A stretch of DNA of 64,000 nucleotides, from positions 1,116,001-1,180,000 of the forward strand of contig CAVTVQ010000007.1 in assembly GCA_963738205.1 (NCBI GenBank), read 5' to 3'. Of the stretch, positions 16,130-25,044 are shown piece by piece. Made by a program: the position numbers and the translations under genes. The notes below the pieces were generated by a model. That model saw nothing but the letters and a program-made list of their open reading frames with translations. It ran no database searches and was not told the DNA's origin. The DNA is from DATFQE01 sp963738205. GTDB lineage: Bacteria > Actinomycetota > Thermoleophilia > Gaiellales > Gaiellaceae. Within the stretch, counting starts at the first letter, position 1. Every line of letters begins with the position of its first letter.

Positions 16130-18892
16130 ATGAGCGGGAAGCGAGCCGCGACGGTCTTGCGCGGCCGGAGGCAGGAGCTCCGCGCCCTTGATCGCCTGCT
16201 CGACGCGGCACGTGCCGGGGAGAGCTCTGCGCTGCTGATTCGCGGCGAGGCCGGTGTCGGCAAGACTGCCCTGCTCGACTACGTTGCCGAACGGTCGGCA
16301 GGCTGCCGTCTCATCCGCGTCGGCGGGGTCGAGTCGGAGCGGGAGTTCGCGTTCGCCGGGCTGCTACTGCTGTGCGGCGGGTCGACGCTGGAGCGCGCCG
16401 AGCGGCTGCCGGCTCCGCAGCAAGACGCGCTCATGCGAGCCTTCGGCCTGATGCACGGGCCGGCGCCGGAGGGATTCCTGGTCGGCCTGGCCGCGCTCAG
16501 CCTGGTGTCGGAGCTCGCCGAGGAGCGGCCGCTCGTCTGCCTGTTCGACGACGTCCAGTGGCTGGATCCGGAGTCGGTCTCGGTCCTGTCCTTCGTTGCG
16601 CGGCGGCTCGACGCAGATCCGATCGCCATGGTGTTCGCGCTCCGGGAGCCGAGCGCCGACCAGGAGCTCCACGGGCTGCCGGAGCTGGTGCTCTCGGGTC
16701 TGAGCGACGCCGATGCCCGCCTGCTCCTCGAGGCCGTGGTGCCGGGAGGGCTCGACGAGCAGGTGCGCGACCGGATCGTGGCCGAGACCCGGGGCAATCC
16801 GCTCGCGCTGCTGGAGCTGCCGCGAGGGCTCACACCGGCCGAGCTTGCCGGCGGCTTCGGGCTCCCCGAGGGACGGGAGCTGTCCAGCCGGGTCGAGCAG
16901 AGCTTCCTGCGCCGGGTGCAGACTTTGCCGCCGGAGACGCAGCGGCTTCTGCTCGTCGCCGCGGCCGAGGCCGCCGGCGACGCGGCCGTCGTCGCCCAGG
17001 CGGCGGGCAACCTTGGAATAGATGCGAGCGCGATGGTGCCGGCGGAGGACGCGGGCTTGATCGATTTCGCCCCGCGCGTTCGGTTCCGCCACCCGCTGGT
17101 GCGCTCGGCCGCATACCGAGCTGCGACACCGCACGAGCGGCGGCAGGCGCACGAGGCGCTCGCCTCCGCGACGAATCCCCAACGGGATCCGGACCGTCTC
17201 GCCTGGCACCGCGCCCACGCGGCTTCCGGCCCCGACGAGAGCGTCGCCGCCGAGCTCGAGCGCTCGGCCTCGCGGGCTGCGGCGCGCGGCGGCGTCGCCG
17301 CGGCCGCCGCGTTCCTTGACCGCGCTGCCGAGCTCAGCCCGGACCCGGCGAACCGCGGCACGCGCGCGCTCGCGGCGGCGCGGCTGAAGCTCGACGCCGG
17401 AGCGGCCGAGGCAGCCGAGCGCCTGGTCACGGTCGCAACGACCTCGCCGCTCGAGGAGCTCGACCGCGCAAGCGCCGACCGGCTGCGCGCTCAGATCGTG
17501 TATGCCCGGACGCGCGGCAGCGAGACCCCGTCTCTGCTCAGCGCCGCGGCGAAGCGGTTGGAACGTCTCGACCCGGAGCTGGCCCGCGAGACGCACCTGG
17601 AAGCGCTCTGGGCAGCCGTTCGCGGAGGTTTCTCCGTTCTGGACAGGGGAGTCGTCGAGGCTGCCGAGGCGGCGACGCTTCCCGCCGGACAGGAGCCGGC
17701 GCGCGCGATCGACCTGCTGCTGGAAGCCGTCGTCGTGCGACTGACGCGAGGGTATGAGCCGGTGCCGGTGGCGCGCGCCATCGCGGCCGTTCGCGCAGAG
17801 GGATTCCGCCGCGAGAACCTCGCCTGGTGTTGGCTCGCGTGCCAGCTCGCGCTGGAGCTCTGGGAAGACGACGTCTGCGAAGTGATCGCGAGCGCTGTCG
17901 GTCGCGTCGCGCGCGAGAGTGGCGCCCTCAGCCTCCTTCCCGTCGCACTCAACTACTCCGCCTCGGGTCGGCTCTACCTCGGCGAGTTCGGCGTCGCAGA
18001 GCAACTTGTGGACGAGGCGGAGACGATCCGCGCCGCAACCCGCAATCCGTACATCGGCTCCCCCTCTGTACTGCTCGCCGCCTGGCGCGGCGACCGGGAA
18101 ACGACGTACGAGCTGCGCGCGGCCGTCGTCGAAGCTGGGACGGTGCGCGGCGAGGCATTCGCGATCGAGGTCGCGGAGTGGGCCACGGCGGTGCTGCACA
18201 ACGGCCTAGGCGAATACGCGGAAGCGGCGACCGCGGCGGAACGTGCGTACGACCTCGACGTGCTCGGGTTCGGCGGCTTTGTACTGCCCGAGCTAATCGA
18301 GGCGGCCGTGCGGAGCGGCAACCTGCCGGCAGCCGAAGTCGCCTTCGCCCGTCTGGTCGAGCGGTCGAGCACGAGCACGACCGAATGGGCCCGCGGCATC
18401 GAGGCCGCCGCGCGCGCGCTGCTGAGCGAGGGGCCCGACGCCGAAGCGCACTACCTCGAGGCGGTCGAACAGCTGGGGCGATCGCGCGTCATCGTCCTCC
18501 ACGCTCGAGCGCAGCTGACCTACGGCGAGTGGCTGCGCCGCGAGGGTCGCCGCGTCGATGCACGCGCCCAGCTGAAGGCGGCTCACACCGCGTTCGAGGA
18601 GATCGGTGCGCGGGGGTTTGCCGAGCGGGCGCGCCACGAGCTGGCGGCGACGGGTGAGACCGTCCGGAAGCGGAGCGACGAGACGCGCGACGAGCTGACG
18701 CCCCAGGAGGCGCAGATCGCGCGCCTGGCGTCCGACCGGCTCACCAACCCCGAGATCGCGGCCCAGCTCTACCTCAGCCCGCGCACCGTCGAGTACCACC
18801 TGCACAAGGTCTTCCAGAAGCTCGGCATCGGCGCACGAAGAGAGCTTCGCAGTGCGCTCCCGCGCGCCGACCGAGTGCCCACGCCCGTCTAG
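16130..18892 (+). CDS. Large ATP-binding LuxR-type (LAL) transcriptional regulator
   Basis: 920 residues. An N-terminal STAND/AAA ATPase has Walker A GEAGVGKT (39-46) and Walker B PLVCLFDDVQWLD (about 133-145). A long helical TPR-like middle follows, then a C-terminal LuxR helix-turn-helix (LTPQEAQIARLASDRLTNPEI...YLSPRTVEYHLHKVFQKLGI, about 855-905). MalT-like LAL regulators bind an inducer and ATP before activating transcription. It is divergent from the five-helix membrane protein, with about 130 nt between starts, so that gene is a candidate target. Inducer unknown. Confidence 0.92.
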   Translation: MSGKRAATVLRGRRQELRALDRLLDAARAGESSALLIRGEAGVGKTALLDYVAERSAGCRLIRVGGVESEREFAFAGLLLLCGGSTLERAERLPAPQQDALMRAFGLMHGPAPEGFLVGLAALSLVSELAEERPLVCLFDDVQWLDPESVSVLSFVARRLDADPIAMVFALREPSADQELHGLPELVLSGLSDADARLLLEAVVPGGLDEQVRDRIVAETRGNPLALLELPRGLTPAELAGGFGLPEGRELSSRVEQSFLRRVQTLPPETQRLLLVAAAEAAGDAAVVAQAAGNLGIDASAMVPAEDAGLIDFAPRVRFRHPLVRSAAYRAATPHERRQAHEALASATNPQRDPDRLAWHRAHAASGPDESVAAELERSASRAAARGGVAAAAAFLDRAAELSPDPANRGTRALAAARLKLDAGAAEAAERLVTVATTSPLEELDRASADRLRAQIVYARTRGSETPSLLSAAAKRLERLDPELARETHLEALWAAVRGGFSVLDRGVVEAAEAATLPAGQEPARAIDLLLEAVVVRLTRGYEPVPVARAIAAVRAEGFRRENLAWCWLACQLALELWEDDVCEVIASAVGRVARESGALSLLPVALNYSASGRLYLGEFGVAEQLVDEAETIRAATRNPYIGSPSVLLAAWRGDRETTYELRAAVVEAGTVRGEAFAIEVAEWATAVLHNGLGEYAEAATAAERAYDLDVLGFGGFVLPELIEAAVRSGNLPAAEVAFARLVERSSTSTTEWARGIEAAARALLSEGPDAEAHYLEAVEQLGRSRVIVLHARAQLTYGEWLRREGRRVDARAQLKAAHTAFEEIGARGFAERARHELAATGETVRKRSDETRDELTPQEAQIARLASDRLTNPEIAAQLYLSPRTVEYHLHKVFQKLGIGARRELRSALPRADRVPTPV

Positions 18893-18968
18893 TCCCGTGC
18901 GGGCCGGGCGATCTGCTCTCTCTGCGGCGCGAGCTGGCCGCGCGTCTCATCGGCGCCCTTGCGCACCT

Positions 18969-19214
18969 TTACGGATGGGCGGCGATCGCCTGGATCTCGA
19001 CCTTACATCCGAATGGCAGCGCACCTGCCTGATACGTGAGGCGGGCCGGGAGATTCGCCACATCTGAGAACGCCTCCCGGTAGACGGTGTTGACGGCCTG
19101 GTAATCAGCGATCTCCGCGAGTGCGACGTGTACCGAGACGAAGTCGTCCATCGTCCAGAAGCTGAGCCTTCCCGAAGGCGCGCTCGCGAACAAACGCGTG
19201 CAGGCCGTCCTCAC
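18969..19214 (-). pseudogene. ridA: RidA (YjgF) family C-terminal remnant
   Basis: The frame ends with VSVHVALAEIADYQAVNTVYREAF, then ARLTYQAGALPFGCKVEIQAIAA. This is the C-terminal half of the RidA enamine/imine deaminase family, with the family arginine (ARLTYQ) present. Upstream residues in this frame no longer match, and a usual RidA of about 130 residues would need another 55 or so at the N-terminus. It looks truncated or frameshifted near 19155. It lies convergent to the LuxR gene. Confidence 0.6.
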
Positions 19215-19367
19215 CTACCTGCGCGCATAACCAGCGCCGCCGGGCTCCGGGATATCCCTGAACTTGTCGCGATGTCAGGGCCAGCCCTGACGACGCGCCG
19301 ATCGCTCCCTTCTAGCTTCTCCACCGACCCAAGCAAAGCCAAGTGGGAGAGGAGGCCAGTAACAACC

Positions 19368-19580
19368 ATGATCAACGGCAAGCGGAGAGTCGCGATCATG
19401 GCGCCCGCCGCGCAGGCCGACACCGACTCCGCGACCCACTACTACCTCTCGCTCGGCGACTCGCTCGCCACCGGTACCAACGCGACCGAAGTCGGAGTCG
19501 CGTTCACCGAGCTCGGGTACGCGGACCAACTCCACTCCGCGCTGGCGCTCCCCGATCCGAAGCTCGAAGGACGGAGATGA
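19368..19580 (+). pseudogene. SGNH/GDSL hydrolase N-terminal remnant
   Basis: 70 residues with a good ribosome site (GAGAGGAGG) and ATG. The start INGKRRVAIMAPAAQAD resembles a signal peptide whose hydrophobic core has been lost. It is followed by HYYLSLGDSLATG, the block I motif of SGNH hydrolases with the nucleophilic serine (GDS), and GYADQLHSAL. The remaining 150-250 residues of the enzyme are absent. It is probably a deletion derivative. Confidence 0.6.
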
Positions 19581-19608
19581 TGACTCGCAACGACAGAGGC
19601 GAGCCACG

Positions 19609-21351
19609 ATGATGAAGGGACACCGTCTCAAGGTCTTGGCGGTCAGCTTGGCGACCATGCTGCTTGCGGCCGGGACAGCACTGGGTCTCGAGGGGTCCCG
19701 GTTCCAGGAGGCCGTTCGCAGCCAAAATGGCGTCGTCGCGACGCCCTCAGTGTTCGCCTCGCAGTCAGCGGCCGACATCCTCAAGAGCGGAGGGAACGCG
19801 GTAGACGCAGCAGTGACGGCGGTGTTCGCAGTCGGAGTCACGCAGCCGCACCAGTGCGGCATCGGTGGCGGCGGGTTTCTGCTTTATCGGAGCGGCTCGG
19901 GTGAGAGTGCGGTGCTCGATTTCCAGCGCCGGGCTCCAGCCGCCATGACTCCGACGAGCCTGTACACAACGCCGAATGGGATCGACCAGTTTCAGGCAGG
20001 TCACCTCGTCGCCGGCGTGCCAGGTGTCGTCGCGGGCATGGCGTCGGCGCTTGAGCGATACGGAACGATTGGCCTCGCCGATGCAATTGGTCCCGCGGAG
20101 CAGCTGGCCCGCGATGGCTTTCCCGTCGGTGTCTCGTTCGCAGAAGAGACATTTTTCCAGGGCGAATTCTTCCGTGAACTTTTCCCTGAGACGGCAGCGA
20201 CGTATCTGAAGGACGGCACCGACCCATACGACCCCGGCGATGTGCTCATCCAAAAGGATTACGCGAAGACGCTCCACCAGATCGCCGCTCAGGGGCCAGC
20301 GGCCTTCTACAACGGAACGATCGCCCGCCGCATTGTCGAGGACATGGAACGGTCTGGTGCGGTTCCAGGAGATGGCGGGATCATGACCCTCGCCGATCTG
20401 GCGGATTACCAACCCATCTGGCGCGATTCAATCGCGACCACGTATCGCGGTTACACCGTCATCTCTGCGCCGCCTCCCGCCGACGGCCTCGGGGTACTCG
20501 AAACCCTCAACCTCCTCGAAGGGTTCGACCTCGCAGGGATGGGCCCATCCTCGGCTGATGAGTTGCACGTGATGGCCGAGGCACAGAAGCTGAGCCAGGC
20601 GGATAGCGATCTTCTCGGCGACCCAGCTTATGTCGATGTTCCGACGGCGACACTGATCGACAAGTCGTATGCGGCGCTACGGCGCGGCGAGATCGATCTG
20701 TCTCAGGCGAAGGTCTATGCGCCGGGCAGCTTTGCGACATCGACTCAGGCGGCTGCCTCGCTTTCGGAACCGGGCACCGCACGGACAACGGCGCAGACAG
20801 CGCACATCTCGGTGGTCGACGGAGACGGCAACGCTGTCTCGGTTACCTGCTCGCTCGGTTTCTTGTTCGGCAGCGCCGTCACCGTCCCCAAAGCCGGCTT
20901 CCTCCTCAGCGAACTGCCATTCGGCCCCGTGGGTGACCCTGTCAACGGGGCAGACAGTGGCAAGCGCCCCGCCAGCACCATGAGCCCCTCAATCGTGCTC
21001 GACGGCGATGGCGACGCCATTCTGGTGACGGGTGCTGCAGGGTCCGCAGAAATCCCTCGCGCCGTCGTCTCAACGGTCGTGAACGTGATCGACTTCGACC
21101 TCGACCTCGCACGGGCGGTCGACGCAGAACGGATCAGTTGTTTGAATCGGAGGTCGAGATCGTGCCAGGTCGAGGGCGCGCGCCTCCCCGCTGGTGTCCT
21201 CGCCGATCTCGCGTCGCGCGGCCACACGATCACCGACGTCGGCGAATACAGCTCCCTCGGGATCGCGCAGGCAACCGGAGTCGACCCACTGACGGGCGAC
21301 GCTCTCGGCACCGCCGACCCGCGCCAAGAAGGAACCGCTGCGGGCGGCTAG
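19609..21351 (+). CDS. ggt: Gamma-glutamyltransferase (secreted)
   Basis: 580 residues with an N-terminal signal peptide (VLAVSLATMLLAAGTALG). The large-subunit hallmark GGNAVDAAVTAVFAVGVTQP and GGGGFLLYR are present. The autocatalytic/catalytic threonine is Thr397 in TAHISVVDGDGNAVSVT, followed by SGKRPASTMSPSIV and GAAGSAEIPRA. The enzyme cleaves the gamma-glutamyl bond of glutathione and related peptides outside the membrane. A cysteine-rich patch (SCLNRRSRSCQ) near residue 505 replaces the usual R-H segment and is unusual. GC is lower than in the host-like genes, suggesting transfer. The ATG at 19612 is an alternative start. Confidence 0.9.
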   Translation: MMKGHRLKVLAVSLATMLLAAGTALGLEGSRFQEAVRSQNGVVATPSVFASQSAADILKSGGNAVDAAVTAVFAVGVTQPHQCGIGGGGFLLYRSGSGESAVLDFQRRAPAAMTPTSLYTTPNGIDQFQAGHLVAGVPGVVAGMASALERYGTIGLADAIGPAEQLARDGFPVGVSFAEETFFQGEFFRELFPETAATYLKDGTDPYDPGDVLIQKDYAKTLHQIAAQGPAAFYNGTIARRIVEDMERSGAVPGDGGIMTLADLADYQPIWRDSIATTYRGYTVISAPPPADGLGVLETLNLLEGFDLAGMGPSSADELHVMAEAQKLSQADSDLLGDPAYVDVPTATLIDKSYAALRRGEIDLSQAKVYAPGSFATSTQAAASLSEPGTARTTAQTAHISVVDGDGNAVSVTCSLGFLFGSAVTVPKAGFLLSELPFGPVGDPVNGADSGKRPASTMSPSIVLDGDGDAILVTGAAGSAEIPRAVVSTVVNVIDFDLDLARAVDAERISCLNRRSRSCQVEGARLPAGVLADLASRGHTITDVGEYSSLGIAQATGVDPLTGDALGTADPRQEGTAAGG

Positions 21352-21437
21352 GGCGAGCGGCTCAATGGCTCTCGAAGACGGCGACTCGTCCCAAAACCTC
21401 ACCCCGAATATCAGGTGGTAGCTGCTCAGACGCGCGA

Positions 21438-21517
21438 CCCGTGCGGGATGTGCGCGGGATTGAAAGAGCCGGCGGTCGTTTGCGCCTGAGCCGACAACAA
21501 AAGATGCTAATTAGCAG
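21438..21517. repeat. Flanking repeat left of tRNA-Asp fragment B (partner at 24693-24774)
   Basis: Starting at CCGTGCGGGAT and ending at ATGCTAATTAGCAG, this 80-nt stretch matches 24693-24774 over its whole length with scattered substitutions. Both copies lie immediately left of a tRNA-Asp fragment. They look like the conserved end of two related integrated elements. No coding capacity is apparent. Confidence 0.7.
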
Positions 21518-21525
21518 GTCTTTTA

Positions 21526-21571
21526 CGGAGCGACGGGACTCGAACCTGCGACCTCCGGCGTGACAGGCCGG
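21526..21571 (-). repeat. tRNA-Asp 3'-half fragment B (probable att site remnant)
   Basis: About 46 nt match tRNA-Asp from the acceptor end to the anticodon stem, with one substitution in the T-arm (AACCTGCG for AACCCGCG). Orientation is that of the intact gene. To its right, 21583-21633 resembles 4831-4883 beside fragment A. The 390 nt from 21352 to 21740 hold these repeats and no gene. Confidence 0.75.
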
Positions 21572-21750
21572 TCTGGGCGCTGGCGGGAGCTTCCGGCGAC
21601 GTCGTGCCGGATCAGCGCGGGATGCGGCGTTGTCCGGGTGGCAAACGCGACGAGGAACATGCGCGGGATGCCGACGGCTTGTGCTGCAGTTGTTCGCGGC
21701 AGATCATGCGTCTGTGGCGCTGCAGCCGTCGGGAACGGTGACGCTCGTAT

Positions 21751-22053
21751 TCACGGACACTCGGCCTCGGTCGCCGAGAAGCCGGTTGCGAGTAGGCGGA
21801 CGTACTGCTCGTTGAGGACGCGGACGTAGATGGCCGCCATGTCGACGCCGGCGAAGTACGCCTCATTAGGGTCGGCGTCGCGGCGCGTTCCTCGACCCAG
21901 ACCGGGCGGCCCCCTCGGCCTCGACCGCGACCCCCTGCCGTTCGGCGGCGGTTTCGCCCATCGCGCTCGAGATGAAGACGCGCTGTTCGGCCAGCCACTC
22001 GCGCGCCCGCTCGGGGTCGGACGACGGGCGGCGGCGGTCGGGTCGATGGTCAC
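21751..22053 (-). pseudogene. DUF4062-domain remnant with frameshifts
   Basis: Pieces of one domain occur in different frames of the minus strand: EQRVFISSAMGETAAERQ, then RPVWVEER, then DADPNEAYFAGVDMAAIYVR and ATGFSATEAEC. Together these match DUF4062, the N-terminal domain of many STAND-type NTPase proteins linked to signalling or defence (RVFvSSTm...ERqa; P.e.Yl..V..sdiYvgil; S.TEaEy). No NTPase part follows. It is a decayed fragment beside tRNA-Asp fragment B. Confidence 0.55.
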
Positions 22054-22174
22054 GGCTCAACGGTCGCACCGGCGCTGCCGGTCGAGCCCGAGTTCCGAGG
22101 CGTGCCGGGCTACTCGCGGTCGAGGTCGATCTCTTCGGCCAGCTTGACCACCGCGTCCTGCAAGACTTCCCGGC

Positions 22175-22837
22175 ATGTCCGGACGCCGGGCGGCGGAGCT
22201 GGTGGGGGTCCTCGTCGCGAGCCTCGTATCGTCCTTCGTGACTGAGCAGGCGCTCTCCCGTCCCCGCGACTCGTTGCTGTACGTGCTGGGCGCTGCCGTG
22301 CCGCTGGCCCTGCTGATGATCTACTGGTTCTGGATCGAGCCCCGCTCCGATGAGGAGCGGGTGCGGGCACGCCGACTGCATAAGGCGGTCGAGGACGCGA
22401 TCGAGCTCTCCTACCGATCCGATCCCGATCACAGAGCGAGCGCCGAGGCAGCCGGTTCGGAGGGTATGCCGAACTCGGCGCGTCGGTCGTTCTACGAGAC
22501 GTTGGACATCGCCGACATGTTCGAGCCGGACCACCTTGAGGCGGCCGCCACGCTCCGGGCGAGGCTGGATGCGGGACGGGAGCTCCAGCATCGGCTGGTC
22601 GACGGTGACCCGGCCCTGCCGGACGAGATCGACCGATGGGAGGAGTTCACCGCACAGGACCTCCGCGCGAACAGCAGCGGCACGTGGGACTCCTATGCGT
22701 TCAGCGACCCTCCGATTCGCTCCGAATCTGACCCTGCGGACCAACGCGAGCGGCTCGGCTACAAGCTGACGCTGCTCGAGAGCACGCTGCACGACCAGGA
22801 GAAGCGGGCTGCGAAACAGGCTAAGGAGGGGGCTTGA
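22175..22837 (+). CDS. Hypothetical protein with two N-terminal membrane helices
   Basis: 220 residues. Two short hydrophobic segments (AAELVGVLVASLVSSFV, and LLYVLGAAVPLALLMIYWFWI) are followed by an acidic, helical cytoplasmic part of about 160 residues (LHKAVEDAIELSYRSDPDH, DIADMFEPDHLEAAATLRARL, LTLLESTLHDQEKRAAKQ). I recognise no family. It sits between the DUF4062 remnant and an Lrp-type regulator inside the tRNA-Asp-bounded region. A weak ribosome site makes the exact start uncertain. Confidence 0.6.
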   Translation: MSGRRAAELVGVLVASLVSSFVTEQALSRPRDSLLYVLGAAVPLALLMIYWFWIEPRSDEERVRARRLHKAVEDAIELSYRSDPDHRASAEAAGSEGMPNSARRSFYETLDIADMFEPDHLEAAATLRARLDAGRELQHRLVDGDPALPDEIDRWEEFTAQDLRANSSGTWDSYAFSDPPIRSESDPADQRERLGYKLTLLESTLHDQEKRAAKQAKEGA

Positions 22838-22894
22838 CATCATCGGCGATCATCGAGGGATGACGCACAGTTCGCGTACTCCATGTCCGCAGCG

Positions 22895-23371
22895 TTAACC
22901 CTCGTCGCGGCGGAGTGGTTGGATGACGAAGTTGCGGAGGTGTTCGTAGACGACCGAGGTGTTGACGTCTGCGACTTCGGGTCTCTCTGTGAGTCGGTCG
23001 ACGACGAACGCGTAGAGGGCGTCCGTGTTGGGCACGGCGACGTGGAGGAGGAAGTCGTCGCCGCCGGAGACGACGAAGACGCCGACGGTTTCGGGGAGTT
23101 GGTGCGCCCAGTCGCGGAAGGCCTCGATGCTTTCGCGTGAGGGCGGGCGGATGCGGATGGCGATGAGTGCTTGGACTTCGCGGCCAAGCGCGGCGAGGTC
23201 GGCCTCGGCGTGGTAGCCGTTGATGACCCCACGCTCGCGCAAGGAGCGGATTCGCTCGAGTGAGGTCGAGGGTGCGACGTGGACGGTGTCGGCGATCGCC
23301 CGGTTCGTGGCGCGGGCGTTGCGTTGGAGCTCGCCGAGGATCGCCGCATCAAGTTTGCTCAACTCGACCAA
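22895..23371 (-). CDS. Lrp/AsnC family transcriptional regulator
   Basis: 158 residues. The N-terminal HTH is LDAAILGELQRNARATNRAIADTVHVAPSTSLERIRSLRERGVI, and the C-terminal RAM domain includes VGVFVVSGGDDFLLHVAVPN. These regulators sense amino acids and commonly control a divergent exporter. The divergent neighbour here is the remnant of an EamA exporter, which fits that arrangement. The TTG start at 23371 follows AGGAGAAGCG. Confidence 0.9.
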   Translation of the reverse strand: MVELSKLDAAILGELQRNARATNRAIADTVHVAPSTSLERIRSLRERGVINGYHAEADLAALGREVQALIAIRIRPPSRESIEAFRDWAHQLPETVGVFVVSGGDDFLLHVAVPNTDALYAFVVDRLTERPEVADVNTSVVYEHLRNFVIQPLRRDEG

Positions 23372-23453
23372 TTCGCTTCTCCTATCGAATGAAGTTCGGA
23401 CTTCAGGTGATCATCTAGCGCATCTCAACAGTCGTTGTGAAGATATTCGCACG

Positions 23454-23693
23454 ATGGCAGGTCGATCGGCCAGATTGTCCGTCCTTTCGGTGCTCTGCGC
23501 CACGACTCTGTGGGGGACGCTCAGCCTGGCCGAGCCGTCTTTCGCCGTCGCCCTCGCCGTCCTTCTGCTTGGCGAGCGACTAACGCTTTCAGCGATCGCC
23601 GGCGGCTCGTTGCTGCTCGCCGGCATGGCGGTCGCCTCTCTGCCGTCGCTACGAAACGCTCGACGCGCGTCGAGCCTATCGCCGAGGCGGTGA
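23454..23693 (+). pseudogene. EamA/DMT-family exporter with internal deletion
   Basis: 79 residues. The start RLSVLSVLCATTLWGT matches the first helix of an EamA permease. It is joined directly to LAEPSFAVALAVLLLGERLT and GGSLLLAGMAVAS, the last two helices with the conserved E(P)..A..LA...LGE motif. About seven helices between them are missing. It probably derives from an amino-acid exporter controlled by the divergent Lrp regulator and is unlikely to function. Confidence 0.65.
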
Positions 23694-23694
23694 G

Positions 23695-24114
23695 CTGAAG
23701 ATCCACTTCGCGACAAGGATCGCGCTGGTACTCGACAAAGAGCTCGCCGTCTGGCAGAAGGCGAACGTGACCGCCTTCCTGATCAGCGGCATCGTCGGAA
23801 CCGAACCCTCACTCGTCGGGCAGCCGTACATCGACGGCTCGGGCAACCGGTACCTGCCCATGTGCCGACAACCGATCATGGTTTACGCCGCCGATCGCCA
23901 GGGACTCCGGCGCGCCTACGAACGAGCGATGGCCCGAAGCGTCGACCGGCTCTCGATCTTCACGCGTGATCTCTTTGCGACGCCACACGACGACGCAAAC
24001 CGTGCCGCAGTCGCGACGCTTCCCGGAGATGAACTTGACCTCGTCGGCATCGCTCTTCATGCAGAGCGGAAAGTCGTCGACAAGGTGCTGAACGGGCTCC
24101 GGCCGCACCCTTGA
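23695..24114 (+). CDS. DUF2000-family protein, start unresolved
   Basis: About 139 residues matching DUF2000: IALVLDKELAVWQKANVTAFL, PSLVGQPYIDGSGNRYLPM, QPIMVYAADRQGLRRAYERA and DELDLVGIALHAERKVVDKVL. The family has a peptidyl-tRNA-hydrolase-II-like fold and no established reaction; it often lies beside Lrp regulators and EamA exporters, as here. No ATG, GTG or TTG precedes the conserved first strand. The first GTG in frame (23767) would delete it, so the N-terminus may be truncated or start at a CTG overlapping the EamA stop. Confidence 0.65.
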   Translation: MKIHFATRIALVLDKELAVWQKANVTAFLISGIVGTEPSLVGQPYIDGSGNRYLPMCRQPIMVYAADRQGLRRAYERAMARSVDRLSIFTRDLFATPHDDANRAAVATLPGDELDLVGIALHAERKVVDKVLNGLRPHP

Positions 24115-24261
24115 GACCAGTCCCGAGGCCGACCGGTAAACCGGCGCGTCCCCACCGTTATCCATTGCGCTTGTGGAATCGGTGGAAACTCGGGAAGACA
24201 GTTTCCGGCAGAGTCAGACCCGCTCGAAGAGGGATTCCGTGCTGTGCCGGTTGCCGTGCAG

Positions 24262-24594
24262 CTACGGGGCGATGGTGAGTCGCGTGATGCGTTGGCCGGC
24301 GATGGTGAAGTCCCACTTGAGATCGGCGGTGCCGCCAGGAAAGTTGCCGGTCAGGCGGCCGGCGACGAGGTAGCGGTCGGGGCCGAGTGCTTCGGTGCCG
24401 GTGATCTCGGTCGTGTAGGTGTATTTCGAGGCTGCCCCGGTCTGCCAGGCCCGGACCTCGGCTGTGCCGTGGCGTTCTTCGCCTTCGTCGATGACGGTGG
24501 CGTCGTCGGCGAAGAGGCTGACGATCGAGTCAATGTCGCGATCGGCATCGCGTTCGAAGTAACGCGAGATCACGTCGGGGAGGTTGGTGGACAT
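24262..24594 (-). CDS. SnoaL/NTF2-like protein
   Basis: 110 residues with the NTF2-like pattern ISRYFERDADRDIDSIVSLFADDATVIDEG, a cone-shaped alpha+beta fold typical of SnoaL-like polyketide cyclases and steroid-isomerase relatives. Such small proteins bind hydrophobic ligands; without catalytic context the function is open. The ribosome site AAGGGGGA before the ATG at 24594 is strong. The 147 nt to its left (24115-24261) hold nothing recognisable. Confidence 0.8.
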   Translation of the reverse strand: MSTNLPDVISRYFERDADRDIDSIVSLFADDATVIDEGEERHGTAEVRAWQTGAASKYTYTTEITGTEALGPDRYLVAGRLTGNFPGGTADLKWDFTIAGQRITRLTIAP

Positions 24595-24692
24595 GTGTCC
24601 CCCTTAGCTGGTTGGAGTTAGCGGCGAGGTCAGCGATTGCTGCGGTCGCCGTAGTCCCTGGAGGTAATTCTGACCGGCTCTCGCCGGGGATT

Positions 24693-24774
24693 CCCGTGCG
24701 GGATATGAGCAGGATGAACTGGGGGCCGGCGGTCGACTGCGCCTCAACAGACAACAGAACATGCTGATTAGCAG
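24693..24774. repeat. Flanking repeat left of tRNA-Asp fragment C (partner at 21438-21517)
   Basis: About 82 nt, CCGTGCGGGAT...CCGGCGGTCG...TGCGCCT...GACAACA...ATGCTGATTAGCAG, are aligned with the copy at 21438 and differ at scattered positions. The shared block sits 18 nt left of fragment C. Confidence 0.7.
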
Positions 24775-24792
24775 GAATCTTGTATGAGAATT

Positions 24793-24837
24793 ACGGGAGC
24801 GACGGGACTCGAACCCGCGACCTCCGGCGTGACAGGC
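24793..24837 (-). repeat. tRNA-Asp 3'-half fragment C (probable att site remnant)
   Basis: 45 nt identical to positions 29458-29502, i.e. the intact tRNA-Asp from the base after the discriminator to the anticodon stem. It is perfectly conserved, unlike fragments A and B, so it may be the youngest junction. The gene-less stretch 24595-25044 contains only this site and its flanking repeat. Confidence 0.85.
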
Positions 24838-25044
24838 ATGTTCCACAGATGCGACGATTGACGCGCTGTCGCTCTATTCATGCGGGTCTGCGGGCTTTCC
24901 GTGCTGATTTGCGCACGATTGAGCAGAGTCGATTTCGCGTGTTTGCTGCCCTTCTGCTGCCCAGACCTCTGGTCGAAATCGACCACGACCCGATGATCGA
25001 GTATCAGACTCCAGCGACTGGAGTACCTCAGCGAGTAGCGGACG

